In this document: positions 1 to 8,559 of the stretch, one piece after another
Position numbering within the stretch: position 1 is the first letter of the stretch
Layout: each line of letters begins with the position of its first letter
From: Melioribacter sp.
GTDB lineage: Bacteria > Bacteroidota > Ignavibacteria > Ignavibacteriales > Melioribacteraceae
NCBI GenBank assembly: GCA_023250955.1
Contig: JAHEZQ010000013.1
Span: forward strand, 32,951-96,950
DNA: 64,000 bases
Direction: 5' to 3'
Notes under the pieces: model-generated
What the model saw: the letters and a program-made list of their open reading frames with translations, nothing else
What the model was told of the DNA's origin: nothing
Database searches by the model: none
Position numbers and translations under genes: made by a program

Positions 1-2
1 AA

Positions 3-947
3 CTTGTTGCTACTTATGATCTTTTTAATGGTATTACTAAAATAGTCTCGTTTGATTTTAATCCATTAACACAATCATACACTACAACTATCAGATTAAA
101 CGGTTCTGATTCGGGAATAAAGAGACACATTTCAATAAAAAATGATCTCTTCCGAAACCAACCCTTAGTTAATTGGAATGAATATTATTTTGGTGTTACT
201 CAATATTCATATTCAACATCAAATTTGGCCTTAACAAACTACCGTGAATCCAGTACTAATATATATAAGGCAATTCCCCAGCCAATACAACCGGGTTTAA
301 TCAATGAAAAAAATGTAGGTTCCGGCATCAATGTATTTCATCATGCCGGATCATTTTCTACTTCAACCGTTACGGCAAGCGTTGTTGATCCCACAAAATT
401 AACAAATAGCGAATATGAAATAACATTTCAGATAAAAAACAACATTCCCTTTTTTACTGTAAAAAATCTTACTACGGCAAAGACTATTCTTTTTGAGCAG
501 ACAATTCCATATCATAAAGAGGATATTCCTCTTGTTGAGGGCGTTCTTTTAAAAATATTTAACAGTACAAGCCGCCCATTTACTGCGAATGATGTTTATC
601 GTTTTCAAACTATTGGTTCAAGCTTTGATAAAAATATTGAAGAAGAAAGCTTTGATAAAATAAATGTCTTCCCAAATCCATTTTATGGAACAACTAAAAA
701 CGAATTATTCAACTATGATAATTTTATAAATTTCACACATCTCCCTGTGCGGGCTATTTTCAGAATATTTAATATTGCGGGACAATTAGTAAGGAAGTTT
801 GAAAAAGATTCTTCTGAAAGAATCATTAGATGGGATTTAAAAAATGATAGTGGTGTAACTTTACCCTCAGGACTCTATATCGCACATATAGAGCTTCCGG
901 ATTTCGGTAAAGTGAAAATTCTTAAAATCGCGATTATACAACAGTAA
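3..947 (+). CDS. C-terminal part of a secreted protein with Por/T9SS-type sorting domain (5' truncated)
   Basis: The reading frame is open from the left edge, so the gene begins outside the window. The first in-window start-like codon (TTG at 225) lies mid-protein. The visible 314 residues begin with beta-rich sequence of no recognised function. The last 95 or so resemble a type IX secretion C-terminal sorting module: a VFPNPF motif, an IFNIAGQLVRKF strand, a tryptophan-containing W-D-L-K strand, then G-x-x-LPSGLYI and a terminal strand. In the Bacteroidota/Ignavibacteria such modules route the protein across the outer membrane, where it is released or attached to the cell surface. Inference: a large extracellular or surface protein. 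The cargo function cannot be told from this fragment. Confidence 0.8.
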   Translation, partial: LVATYDLFNGITKIVSFDFNPLTQSYTTTIRLNGSDSGIKRHISIKNDLFRNQPLVNWNEYYFGVTQYSYSTSNLALTNYRESSTNIYKAIPQPIQPGLINEKNVGSGINVFHHAGSFSTSTVTASVVDPTKLTNSEYEITFQIKNNIPFFTVKNLTTAKTILFEQTIPYHKEDIPLVEGVLLKIFNSTSRPFTANDVYRFQTIGSSFDKNIEEESFDKINVFPNPFYGTTKNELFNYDNFINFTHLPVRAIFRIFNIAGQLVRKFEKDSSERIIRWDLKNDSGVTLPSGLYIAHIELPDFGKVKILKIAIIQQ

Positions 948-1031
948 TTTATTTTGAGCATTATTGATAAAATTTTTTCATTTTCAATAGGAAGATTATA
1001 TTATCTATTGAATAACTGAAGGAAATTAATC

Positions 1032-1763
1032 ATGTACGACAAATTCAAAGACATAATTCCCGTATCAATACTTGCCGGAGCCATTCTACTTTCAGTAATT
1101 ATATTTTCATTTGTTTGGAAATCAACAAAGAATGCCGATCAAACTATTACCGTAACCGGCTCAGCAAAAAAAGAAATTGTTTCCGATCTAGGTATTCTTC
1201 GCGGGACATTACAATCAGCAAGTTCTGTTAGACAAAATGCTTATCAGGTTGTTCAACAGCAAATGCCTACAATCTTAAAATATTTGGAATCGCAAGGATT
1301 TAAAAAAGATCAAACTGAGGTTTTTGGTATAAATGGTTCCCCGGTTTTTGAAGTTGCAGAGAATGGTGTGCAAACGCAAAAAATATCTCATTATGTTTAC
1401 AGCCAGCGCTTCGAAATAAAATCAAATGATGTAAAAAAAATAAAAGAACTTTCTGTAACACTTAGTTCGCTTGTTGAAAAAGGTTTGGATATAAATGTTG
1501 AAGCACCTGAATATCTTTACACAAAACTTGATGACTTGAAAATCGAAGTACAAGCTGCTGCATCAAAAAACGCAATGGAACGAGCTGTTAAAATTGCAGA
1601 AGCAACCGGCAGAAGTCTTGGTCCGCTTCGTAATGCAAGAATGGGTGTCATTCAAATTACTCCGCGCAATTCGAATATGATTTCAGATTACGGAATGAAC
1701 GATGCGACATCTATCGAAAAGGAAATAACTGCCGTAGTTAGCGCATCATTTGAGATCAAGTAA
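1032..1763 (+). CDS. SIMPL (DUF541) domain protein, membrane anchored
   Basis: A 243-residue protein with one N-terminal hydrophobic segment (about residues 9-30) and little cytoplasmic sequence before it, so most of it is probably periplasmic. After the anchor it begins with the SIMPL-family pattern TITVTGSAKKEI and ends with a V-x-A-S-F-E-I-K strand. This family has oxidative-stress and kinase-partner members, but its biochemical role is generally unknown. The ATG is preceded by GAAGGA at good spacing. The gene stands between the sorting-domain gene and the rimP promoter and looks like its own unit. Family assignment is fairly safe; function is not. Confidence 0.75.
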   Translation: MYDKFKDIIPVSILAGAILLSVIIFSFVWKSTKNADQTITVTGSAKKEIVSDLGILRGTLQSASSVRQNAYQVVQQQMPTILKYLESQGFKKDQTEVFGINGSPVFEVAENGVQTQKISHYVYSQRFEIKSNDVKKIKELSVTLSSLVEKGLDINVEAPEYLYTKLDDLKIEVQAAASKNAMERAVKIAEATGRSLGPLRNARMGVIQITPRNSNMISDYGMNDATSIEKEITAVVSASFEIK

Positions 1764-1769
1764 TTCTTT

Positions 1770-1801
1770 TTTGCTATTTCAAGCTATTCTTCCTACCTTT
1801 G
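1770..1801 (+). promoter_or_regulatory. Bacteroidota-type promoter for the rimP-nusA-infB cluster
   Basis: TTTG at 1770-1773, a 20-base spacer, then TACCTTTG at 1794-1801. This matches the Bacteroidota primary-sigma consensus TTTG-N19/20-TAnnTTTG. It sits just after the SIMPL stop codon and would give a start near 1807, leaving a leader of about 40 bases before rimP. Confidence 0.7.
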
Positions 1802-1813
1802 CACTGTCTATTT

Positions 1814-1828
1814 CGCCCCTCGAGGGCG
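1814..1828 (+). promoter_or_regulatory. GC-rich leader hairpin followed by a T-rich run, upstream of rimP
   Basis: CGCCC (1814-1818) pairs with GGGCG (1824-1828) around a five-base loop and is followed by ATTTTTATTT. It lies between the predicted transcription start and the rimP ATG. The shape is that of a small attenuator or a 5' stabilising hairpin. Its role is inference. Confidence 0.5.
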
Positions 1829-1845
1829 ATTTTTATTTGTGGAAT

Positions 1846-2292
1846 ATGAAAAAACAGCAAATTTTCAACAGATTCGAAGAAATTGTTAAAGCCCAAGGCT
1901 TTGTTCTTGTTGATTTAGTCATGCGCGGAGATAACCACCTTCGTATTATCGAAGTATATATAGATAACGAAAAAGGAATCACTACAGTTGACTGTGCTAA
2001 TGCAAGCCGGATATTGAACGAGGTAATCGAATCTGAAAAACTGATTGATTCTAATTACCGACTGGATGTTTCTTCACCGGGTGTTGAAAGACCGCTTAAG
2101 TTTTTAGTTCAGTATAGTAAGCATATTAACAGGAAATTTGAAATTGAATTTAAAGATATTGAAGAAATTAAAAAGTTGAATGCAAAATTAATCCGTATAG
2201 AAGCTGAAGATCTTTTCTTTACTGAAAAAAACTCAGAGTATAAAATAAATTTTAATAACATTATAAAAGCAAAAGTATTAATTAGTTTTTGA
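1846..2292 (+). CDS. rimP: Ribosome maturation factor RimP
   Basis: RimP assists 30S subunit assembly. The 148-residue product has the N-terminal fold ending in a V-Y-I-D-x-x-x-G-I-T-x-x-D-C segment, then the family signature Y-R-L-D-V-S-S-P-G-V-x-R-P-L at about residues 80-93, and an SH3-like C-terminal domain. The open frame extends back to 1750, but the ATG at 1846 gives the normal family length and lies downstream of the promoter and leader hairpin, so it is preferred. First gene of the rimP-nusA-infB cluster; nusA begins 16 bases after the stop. Confidence 0.93.
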   Translation: MKKQQIFNRFEEIVKAQGFVLVDLVMRGDNHLRIIEVYIDNEKGITTVDCANASRILNEVIESEKLIDSNYRLDVSSPGVERPLKFLVQYSKHINRKFEIEFKDIEEIKKLNAKLIRIEAEDLFFTEKNSEYKINFNNIIKAKVLISF

Positions 2293-2308
2293 TCACACAG
2301 GAGTAAAA

Positions 2309-3556
2309 ATGAACACCGAGATAGTAGAATCCTTTGCTCAGATGGTCCGAGAGAAAAGTCTCGACAAAGATGTTCTTGCAGGAATCATTGAAGAAATTTT
2401 TGGAATTATGGTTAAGAAAAAATATGGACTGGAAGCTAAGTATGATGTTGTTGTGAATATGGATAAAGGCGATATAGAAATATTTCTTGAAAGAACAATT
2501 GTTGACACAGTTAATGATCCCGGAACCGAAATAAGCATTAATGAAGTTAATGAAAAGGGAAATGCAGATGATCTTGAAGTTGGAGAAGACTTTGTTGAAA
2601 AGATCGAATTAAAAGAATTTGGAAGAAGATTAATAAATCTTGCACGCCAAAGTTTAAACCAAAAAATCCGAGAAATCGAAAAAGAATTGGTTTATAATGA
2701 ATACAGCGAAATGCTCGGCGAGATTGTTGTCGGAGATATTTATCAGGTTAGAAGAAACGATGTTCTTATTAATCACAATAAGAATGAACTAATCCTACCG
2801 CGTAACGAACAAATTCCAAGAGAGAAATACAGAAAAGGTGATACTATTCGTGCGGTCATTAAAGATGTTAGAAAAACTCCGAACGGACCGCTTATTGTAA
2901 TATCACGAGGTGATAATCTTTTCTTAAGAAGATTATTTGAAATCGAAATCCCGGAAATCTATGACGGAGTAATTGAGATAAAAGGAATTGCACGCGAACC
3001 GGGTGAAAGAGCAAAAGTTGCAGTTGAATCAAATGATGCCCGAATAGATGCGGTTGGAGCTTGCGTCGGAATGAAAGGTGTTCGTATTCATGCAATCGTA
3101 CGTGAGTTGAACAATGAAAATATTGATGTAATTAATTATACGGATGACTCAATTGTATTTATTCAAAGATGTCTTGCACCGGCTAAACTAAAGCAAATCG
3201 AAATTGATGAAGAAGCTAAAAAATGTATTGTTACAGCGGATAGCGATCAAGTATCATTAATTGTTGGCCGTAACGGTGTTAACATCCGGCTTGCAATTAA
3301 ACTCAGCGGTTATGAGATCGAAGTAATCAGACAAGAAAAACCATTTGAAGAATATGATGAAGATATTGAACTTGTTGAATTAAGAGAAGAATTGGGATCG
3401 GAAGTTGTTGATCTCTTGATTAATAACAGATTAGATACTGCACTTGAAGTCCTTGGTGCCGGTATTGAAAAGTTAAAAGAGATTGAAGGCGTTGACGAAG
3501 AAAAGGCTAAACAAATAATTGAAATTCTCGAAAATCAATTTGAAGAAGAAGAATAA
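2309..3556 (+). CDS. nusA: Transcription termination/antitermination factor NusA
   Basis: NusA binds RNA polymerase and modulates pausing, termination and antitermination. Visible in the 415 residues are the N-terminal polymerase-binding domain (about 1-125), an S1 domain, and two KH domains with G-A-C-V-G-M-K-G-V-R and I-V-G-R-N-G-V-N-I-R loops. A short C-terminal helical region follows, with a helix-hairpin-helix-like stretch and an acidic FEEEE end. It is shorter than proteobacterial NusA, which carries two acidic repeats, as is usual outside that group. CAGGAG precedes the ATG. Part of the rimP operon. Confidence 0.97.
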   Translation: MNTEIVESFAQMVREKSLDKDVLAGIIEEIFGIMVKKKYGLEAKYDVVVNMDKGDIEIFLERTIVDTVNDPGTEISINEVNEKGNADDLEVGEDFVEKIELKEFGRRLINLARQSLNQKIREIEKELVYNEYSEMLGEIVVGDIYQVRRNDVLINHNKNELILPRNEQIPREKYRKGDTIRAVIKDVRKTPNGPLIVISRGDNLFLRRLFEIEIPEIYDGVIEIKGIAREPGERAKVAVESNDARIDAVGACVGMKGVRIHAIVRELNNENIDVINYTDDSIVFIQRCLAPAKLKQIEIDEEAKKCIVTADSDQVSLIVGRNGVNIRLAIKLSGYEIEVIRQEKPFEEYDEDIELVELREELGSEVVDLLINNRLDTALEVLGAGIEKLKEIEGVDEEKAKQIIEILENQFEEEE

Positions 3557-3585
3557 ACAATTACACAAATACAGGTAATTACAAA

Positions 3586-6210
3586 ATGCCGGATACAGTA
3601 AAAGACAAAAAATTACGACTATACAAATTTGCTACTGAGTATAATCTTGCTACGGAAACTTTAGTTGAATTTTTACAGAAGAAAGGCTACGAAGTAAAAT
3701 CTCATATGTCTCTGTTGACCGATGAAATGGTGGCGGATATAAAGTCATTTTTCAAAAAGGATATTGAGAAAGCGGAAAAACATTATAAGAAGATTTCGGA
3801 ATTTCAGAAAAAGAGAAGTGATCAGGATGAAGCAGAGGCAGCTTTAGAAACATCAAAGAAAGTTGCAGAACAAAAACATACCGAAGAAAAGGAAAGCGAT
3901 CTATTCAAAGAGAAAGAAACTGTTGCAGATCAAGTAGCAACTGTACAAACTACTGAAATAGTAGAAACAGTTACAGAAGCTGAACCGGTTGATGAAAAAG
4001 TTGAAGAAGTTTTAGAAGAATCAAAATCTTATAAAACAGAAACAGAAATTGCAATTGAAGGAAGAAGAAAAGGATTAACAATTGTTGGTAAGATGGATCT
4101 GAAGGACCGGAGAGAAAAACCGGAAACAGTTCCCTCTACTCCTCAAGTTAAACCATTAGAAGTTGCCGCTGAAGATAAAGATGCAGATAAAAAAGGCAAA
4201 AAGAAAAAGAAAGTTCTAAAGTCGAAGAAAAAAGCTGCCGGTCCCGGTGAAGGTCCCGAAGAAGTTATAGTTGCTAAGAAGAAAAGAAAAATAAAACGTC
4301 TGGAAATTGATAAACGTGAAGTTGAAGATGCAATTAAACGGACTTTACTAAGCATGGATGAATCTGCAGTTGGAGATAGAGCTTCAATTCGAAAGAGAAA
4401 AAGAAAAGAGAAACAGGATATTCAAGATCAGATCCTTCAGCAGAAAGAATTAGACAAAACAAAAATTTCAGTAACCGAATACATTGCTGTTAACGAACTT
4501 GCAAATCTTATGGGCGTTTCAGTAAGTGATGTAATTTCAAAATGTATTTCACTTGGATTGATGGTTTCTATAAATCAACGGCTTGATGTTGAAACAATTA
4601 CACTTGTTGCTGATGAATTCGGATTTGAAATAGAACTGCAAGCTGCATATCAAGCTGATATAGATGCGGACATTCCTGATACAATTGAATCGCTTAAACC
4701 ACGCCCGCCTGTCGTTACAATTATGGGTCACGTTGATCACGGTAAAACATCTTTACTTGATTACATTCGCAGAGCTAATGTTGTTGCAGGTGAAGCCGGC
4801 GGAATAACTCAGCACATCGGCGCTTACAAAGTAATTACTGAAGACGGTAAACAAATTTCATTTCTCGATACTCCAGGTCACGAAGCATTCACAGCTATGC
4901 GTGCACGCGGTGCTAGAGTTACAGATATTGTAGTTTTAGTTGTTGCAGCAGATGATGCCGTAATGCCTCAAACTGTTGAAGCAATCAATCACGCTCAAGC
5001 GGCCGGCGTTCCAATAATAATTGCTATCAATAAAATTGATAAACCGAATTCTAACATAGAAAAAATCAAACAACAACTTGCTGATAGAAATGTTTTAGTT
5101 GAAGAATGGGGCGGAAAATATCAGTGTGTTGAAATCTCGGCCAAATCCGGAAAGAATGTTGACGTACTTTTAGAAAAAATTGCTCTTGAAGCGGAATTGC
5201 TTGAGTTAAAAGCGAACCCGGAAAGATTGGGAAGAGGTACAATCATTGAATCTCAGCTTGATAAAGGAAAAGGTGTAACGGCTACGGTTCTTGTTCAAAA
5301 AGGTACTGTAAGGATTGGAGATCCGTTCATTGCTGGAGTAGTACACGGACGTGTGCGTGCAATGTTTGATGAACGTAGCAAAAAAGTTTTTGAAGCCGGA
5401 CCATCCACACCGGTACTTGTGCTTGGTTTTGAATCTGCACCTCAAGCAGGCGATAATTTTACTGTTGCAGAATCTGAAAGAGAAGCGCGAGAAATTAGTT
5501 TGAAACGTATGCAGTTGAAACGTGAACAAGATCATCGTCAAGTTCATCATATTACTCTTGATGAAATTGCAAGTCAAATTAGTTATGGCGGATTTAAAGA
5601 ACTTCCTGTAATAGTTAAAGGTGATGTGGACGGTTCAATTGAAGCATTATCGGATTCATTAATGAAATTATCAAATCAAGAAGTTTCGGTTCGTGTTATT
5701 CACAAAGGTGTTGGTGCAATTTCAGAAGGTGATGTGCTTTTAGCTGCAGCATCGGGAGCTATTATAGTAGGCTTCCACGTTCGTCCAAATACAAATGCAA
5801 GAAAACTTGCTGAAGTTGAAAAAGTTGATATCCGTCTCTACAATGTTATTTATGATGCAATCAACGAAGTAAAATCTGCTCTAGAAGGATTACTCTCGCC
5901 TGTTGTATCCGAAGAAGTTGTTGCTACTCTCGAAGTCCGGGATATTTTCAAAGTTCCTAAAGCAGGAACAGTCGCTGGTTGTTCAGTTCAAGACGGTAAA
6001 ATTACCAGAGGTAATAAAGTACGGTTGTTCAGAGAAGGAATTGCTGTTTACGAAGGTGAGATCAGTTCATTAAGAAGATTCAAAGATGATGTCCGTGAAG
6101 TTGAAAAAGGTTACGAATGCGGTCTCAGCATTGCAAACTTTAATGATATTAAAGTAGGCGATGTTGTTGAAGCTTATAAAATGATCGAAACAAAAAAGAA
6201 ATTAGAGTAA
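3586..6210 (+). CDS. infB: Translation initiation factor IF-2
   Basis: IF-2 is the GTPase that brings initiator tRNA to the 30S subunit and promotes 50S joining. The 874 residues start with an IF2_N helical module. A long charged linker follows (about 60-290), with acidic and then lysine-rich blocks. A second IF2_N motif comes before the G domain. GTPase motifs are intact: GHVDHGKTS (about 380), D-T-P-G-H (about 428), NKID (about 482) and S-A-K (about 518). Domains II, III and IV complete the protein. The stop codon overlaps the rbfA start in TAATG, indicating translational coupling. Confidence 0.98.
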   Translation: MPDTVKDKKLRLYKFATEYNLATETLVEFLQKKGYEVKSHMSLLTDEMVADIKSFFKKDIEKAEKHYKKISEFQKKRSDQDEAEAALETSKKVAEQKHTEEKESDLFKEKETVADQVATVQTTEIVETVTEAEPVDEKVEEVLEESKSYKTETEIAIEGRRKGLTIVGKMDLKDRREKPETVPSTPQVKPLEVAAEDKDADKKGKKKKKVLKSKKKAAGPGEGPEEVIVAKKKRKIKRLEIDKREVEDAIKRTLLSMDESAVGDRASIRKRKRKEKQDIQDQILQQKELDKTKISVTEYIAVNELANLMGVSVSDVISKCISLGLMVSINQRLDVETITLVADEFGFEIELQAAYQADIDADIPDTIESLKPRPPVVTIMGHVDHGKTSLLDYIRRANVVAGEAGGITQHIGAYKVITEDGKQISFLDTPGHEAFTAMRARGARVTDIVVLVVAADDAVMPQTVEAINHAQAAGVPIIIAINKIDKPNSNIEKIKQQLADRNVLVEEWGGKYQCVEISAKSGKNVDVLLEKIALEAELLELKANPERLGRGTIIESQLDKGKGVTATVLVQKGTVRIGDPFIAGVVHGRVRAMFDERSKKVFEAGPSTPVLVLGFESAPQAGDNFTVAESEREAREISLKRMQLKREQDHRQVHHITLDEIASQISYGGFKELPVIVKGDVDGSIEALSDSLMKLSNQEVSVRVIHKGVGAISEGDVLLAAASGAIIVGFHVRPNTNARKLAEVEKVDIRLYNVIYDAINEVKSALEGLLSPVVSEEVVATLEVRDIFKVPKAGTVAGCSVQDGKITRGNKVRLFREGIAVYEGEISSLRRFKDDVREVEKGYECGLSIANFNDIKVGDVVEAYKMIETKKKLE

Positions 6211-6569
6211 TGACTCACAGAATAGATAAAGTTTCAAGTTTGATTAAAGAAGAATTAAGTTTGATTTTTCTTCACAAAGTTCAGGACCCAAATTTCGGAA
6301 TGATTACAGTTACGAACGTGAAGCTGAGTCCGGATTTGAAACACACAAAAGTTTATTTATCAGTTTACGATAAAGAAAAACGTGCTCTAGTCCTGGAAAA
6401 AGTAAATGAAATAAAAGGAATGATCAGGTCACAGTTAGCCGGAAGAATTCAAGTTAGATTTGTTCCTGAGCTTCACTTTTTTATAGATGATACTTTGGAC
6501 TATGTAGAAAAAATGGAAGATTTGTTTAAGAAAATTCATGAAAGCGATAACGAAAAACACGATAGCTGA
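6210..6569 (+). CDS. rbfA: 30S ribosome-binding factor RbfA
   Basis: RbfA is a late 30S assembly factor that acts on the 16S rRNA 5' helix and is linked to cold adaptation in E. coli. The 119 residues have the KH-like family pattern: an N-terminal R-I-D-K-V-S-S-L-I-K-E-E-L helix, then I-T-V-T-N-V-K-L-S-P-D-L, K-V-Y-L-S-V, and the L-H-F-F-I-D-D-T-L-D segment near the end. The start overlaps the infB stop by one base and the 3' end overlaps truB by about 30 bases, so the three are probably coupled. Confidence 0.95.
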   Translation: MTHRIDKVSSLIKEELSLIFLHKVQDPNFGMITVTNVKLSPDLKHTKVYLSVYDKEKRALVLEKVNEIKGMIRSQLAGRIQVRFVPELHFFIDDTLDYVEKMEDLFKKIHESDNEKHDS

Positions 6570-7266
6570 AATTGATCCGAACTTTGTTGACGGTGAAATT
6601 ATTCTTTTTGATAAAGCATTGTTAAAAAGTGCGTTCGATTGTGTTTATAGAGTAAGAGAAACTGTCGGTGTTAAAAAAGTAGGACATGCAGGAACGCTTG
6701 ATCCAATGGCAACAGGATTGATGATAGTTTGTACCGGAAAAATGACAAAAAGAATTCCAGAGATTCAAAATCTTGAGAAAACGTATAAAGGTATTATTAC
6801 TCTTGGAAGAACAACACGTTCATTTGATACAGAAACTGATTTTGATACGAGAAATAATTTTGATGAAATAACAGAAGATCAAATTTATCAGGTGCGTGAT
6901 AAATTCACCGGGAAAATATTTCAAACACCACCTATGTATTCTGCCGTTAAAAGAAACGGTAGATCTTTGTACCGTTTAGCAAGGCGGGGGATTGAAGTAG
7001 AACGTGAATTACGTGAAGTTTTTATATCAAAATTCGAAATTGAGAAAATTGATCTTCCTGACATCCATTTTGAGATAACTTGTTCTAAAGGAACATACAT
7101 AAGAGTTCTTGCAAGTGAATTTGGCGAACAACTTGGGTGCGGAGCTTATCTAAAAGAATTACGGCGCACACATATTGGCGAGTTTGATGTTGATGAAGCT
7201 TTATCAATTGATGAGTTTAAAGAATTTGCAAAAAATTATTTTATTGCTGAATCTGAAATAGCATAA
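6538..7266 (+). CDS. truB: tRNA pseudouridine-55 synthase TruB
   Basis: TruB forms pseudouridine 55 in the T-loop of tRNAs. The catalytic motif HAGTLDPMATG is present, with the aspartate at residue 55. K-T-Y-K-G, the P-P-M-Y-S-A-V-K segment and the C-S-K-G-T-Y-I-R-V-L motif follow in family order over 242 residues. The ATG at 6538 lies inside rbfA and gives an N-terminus of about 15 extra residues before the conserved G-E-I-I-L-F-D-K. No better downstream start is visible. It ends in a TAATGA junction with ribF. Confidence 0.96.
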   Translation: MKAITKNTIAEIDPNFVDGEIILFDKALLKSAFDCVYRVRETVGVKKVGHAGTLDPMATGLMIVCTGKMTKRIPEIQNLEKTYKGIITLGRTTRSFDTETDFDTRNNFDEITEDQIYQVRDKFTGKIFQTPPMYSAVKRNGRSLYRLARRGIEVERELREVFISKFEIEKIDLPDIHFEITCSKGTYIRVLASEFGEQLGCGAYLKELRRTHIGEFDVDEALSIDEFKEFAKNYFIAESEIA

Positions 7267-8195
7267 TGAAAGTTTATACAGATACTTCTGAATTTGTAAA
7301 AATAAAAAGTGCGGTTGTAACCGTCGGTTCATTTGACGGTTTACATAACGGACATATTAAAATTTTTGAGAAAGTTCTTGAACTTTCTAAGAAGAATAAC
7401 GGGACAAGTTTTGTAATTACTTTTGAACCTCATCCGCGTTCCGTAATCTCAAAAGATTTTGATTTGAAAATATTAACGTCGCTGGAAGAGAAGAAAGAAG
7501 TTCTTAAAAAGATTGGTATTGAAAATTTGATGGTAATAAGCTTTACTAAAGAATTTTCTCAATTAACTTCCGATGAGTTTATAAAAAAATATCTTATTGA
7601 AAAGATTGGCGCATCACATATGGTAATTGGCCATGATCATAAATTTGGTAAAGATCGTTTGGGTGACGAAAAAAAATTACGTGAGGTTGGAAAGATTTAC
7701 AATCTGGAAGTAACAGCTGTTCCTCCGGAAATGTTGGATGGAGAAATTATTAGCAGTACAAAAATTAGAAATGCACTATTTGCAGGTGATATTGAAAAAG
7801 CAGGATTACTGCTTGGAAGAAATTATACATTAGCCGGTATTATTGTTAAAGGGATGCAGCGCGGCCGTTTGCTTGGATTTCCAACCGCCAACATTCAGCC
7901 GGATGATGAAAAAAAAGCGATACCAATGAACGGTGTGTACATTGTAAAATGTTTACTTGAAAATGAAACTCATTTTGGAATTATGAATATAGGTTTTAGA
8001 CCAACATTTGAAAATAAACATGAATTAGTCTCCGAAGTACATATATTAAATTTCGACAGAGATATTTACGGAAAATATTTTAAGGTAGAATTTTTGAAAC
8101 GTCTTCGTAATGAGAAGAAATTTGAAACAAAGGAAGACCTGATTCATCAAATTGAAGCGGATAAAAAAGCAGCACAAAAGTTTATAGAAAATTAA
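7266..8195 (+). CDS. ribF: Bifunctional riboflavin kinase / FAD synthetase
   Basis: RibF converts riboflavin to FMN and then FAD. The N-terminal nucleotidyltransferase domain shows S-F-D-G-L-H-N-G-H, H-P-R, G-H-D-H-K-F-G and I-S-S-T-K-I-R. The C-terminal kinase domain shows G-x-x-x-G-R-L-L-G-F-P-T-A-N and N-G-V-Y. Length (309 residues) is normal for the bifunctional form. The start overlaps the truB stop by one base. The truB-ribF-rpsO order is common in bacteria. Confidence 0.96.
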   Translation: MKVYTDTSEFVKIKSAVVTVGSFDGLHNGHIKIFEKVLELSKKNNGTSFVITFEPHPRSVISKDFDLKILTSLEEKKEVLKKIGIENLMVISFTKEFSQLTSDEFIKKYLIEKIGASHMVIGHDHKFGKDRLGDEKKLREVGKIYNLEVTAVPPEMLDGEIISSTKIRNALFAGDIEKAGLLLGRNYTLAGIIVKGMQRGRLLGFPTANIQPDDEKKAIPMNGVYIVKCLLENETHFGIMNIGFRPTFENKHELVSEVHILNFDRDIYGKYFKVEFLKRLRNEKKFETKEDLIHQIEADKKAAQKFIEN

Positions 8196-8205
8196 TTAAC
8201 TAATG

Positions 8206-8246
8206 AATCCCGGTTTATCTGCTACAGGCGGATTAATTCTGGGGTT
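8206..8246 (+). promoter_or_regulatory. Possible structured leader of rpsO
   Basis: In the 82 bases between ribF and the rpsO ATG, AATCCCGG (8206-8213) can pair with CTGGGGTT (8239-8246) over eight positions, two of them G-U. A short T-rich stretch follows. S15 binds and represses its own leader in several bacteria, each with a different structure, so an autoregulatory element here is plausible. The fold is weak and this is inference. Confidence 0.3.
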
Positions 8247-8277
8247 TTATCGAACAATCAACTTAAGGAGTAACACA

Positions 8278-8547
8278 ATGGCTTTGTCAAAAGAAGAAAA
8301 ACTTGAGATCATCAAAAAATTCGGTAAAGGAGAAAAAGATAGCGGAACCACCGAAGTTCAAATAGCATTATTAACTGCAGAAATAAATCGTCTCACAGGA
8401 CATTTTGAAGCGCATAAAAAAGATCATGCTTCAAGACGCGGATTGATGCAGATGGTTGGAAAAAGAAGAAGGCTGCTTGATTATCTAGCAAGTAAAAACA
8501 TAGAAAAATACCGCAGCATAATTAAAGAATTGAACATAAGAAAGTAA
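8278..8547 (+). CDS. rpsO: 30S ribosomal protein S15
   Basis: A primary rRNA-binding protein of the 30S platform. The 89 residues match the family throughout: T-G-S/[10 protein letters not shown] region, [19 protein letters not shown] and the [11 protein letters not shown] segment. An in-frame upstream ATG at 8203 would add 25 unrelated residues. The ATG at 8278 has AAGGAG nine bases upstream and gives the conserved length, so it is chosen. Followed 12 bases later by pnp, the classic rpsO-pnp pair. Confidence 0.97.
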   Translation: MALSKEEKLEIIKKFGKGEKDSGTTEVQIALLTAEINRLTGHFEAHKKDHASRRGLMQMVGKRRRLLDYLASKNIEKYRSIIKELNIRK

Positions 8548-8559
8548 TGGAGTTTCTAA

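Noticed and set aside
5206..5577. 123-codon open frame on the minus strand
   Set aside because: It is antisense to infB domain II/III; a shadow of the conserved gene.
8203..8277. N-terminal extension of S15 from an upstream in-frame ATG
   Set aside because: S15 is a very conserved 89-residue protein. The ATG at 8278 has a good AAGGAG site and the extension has no match to the family.
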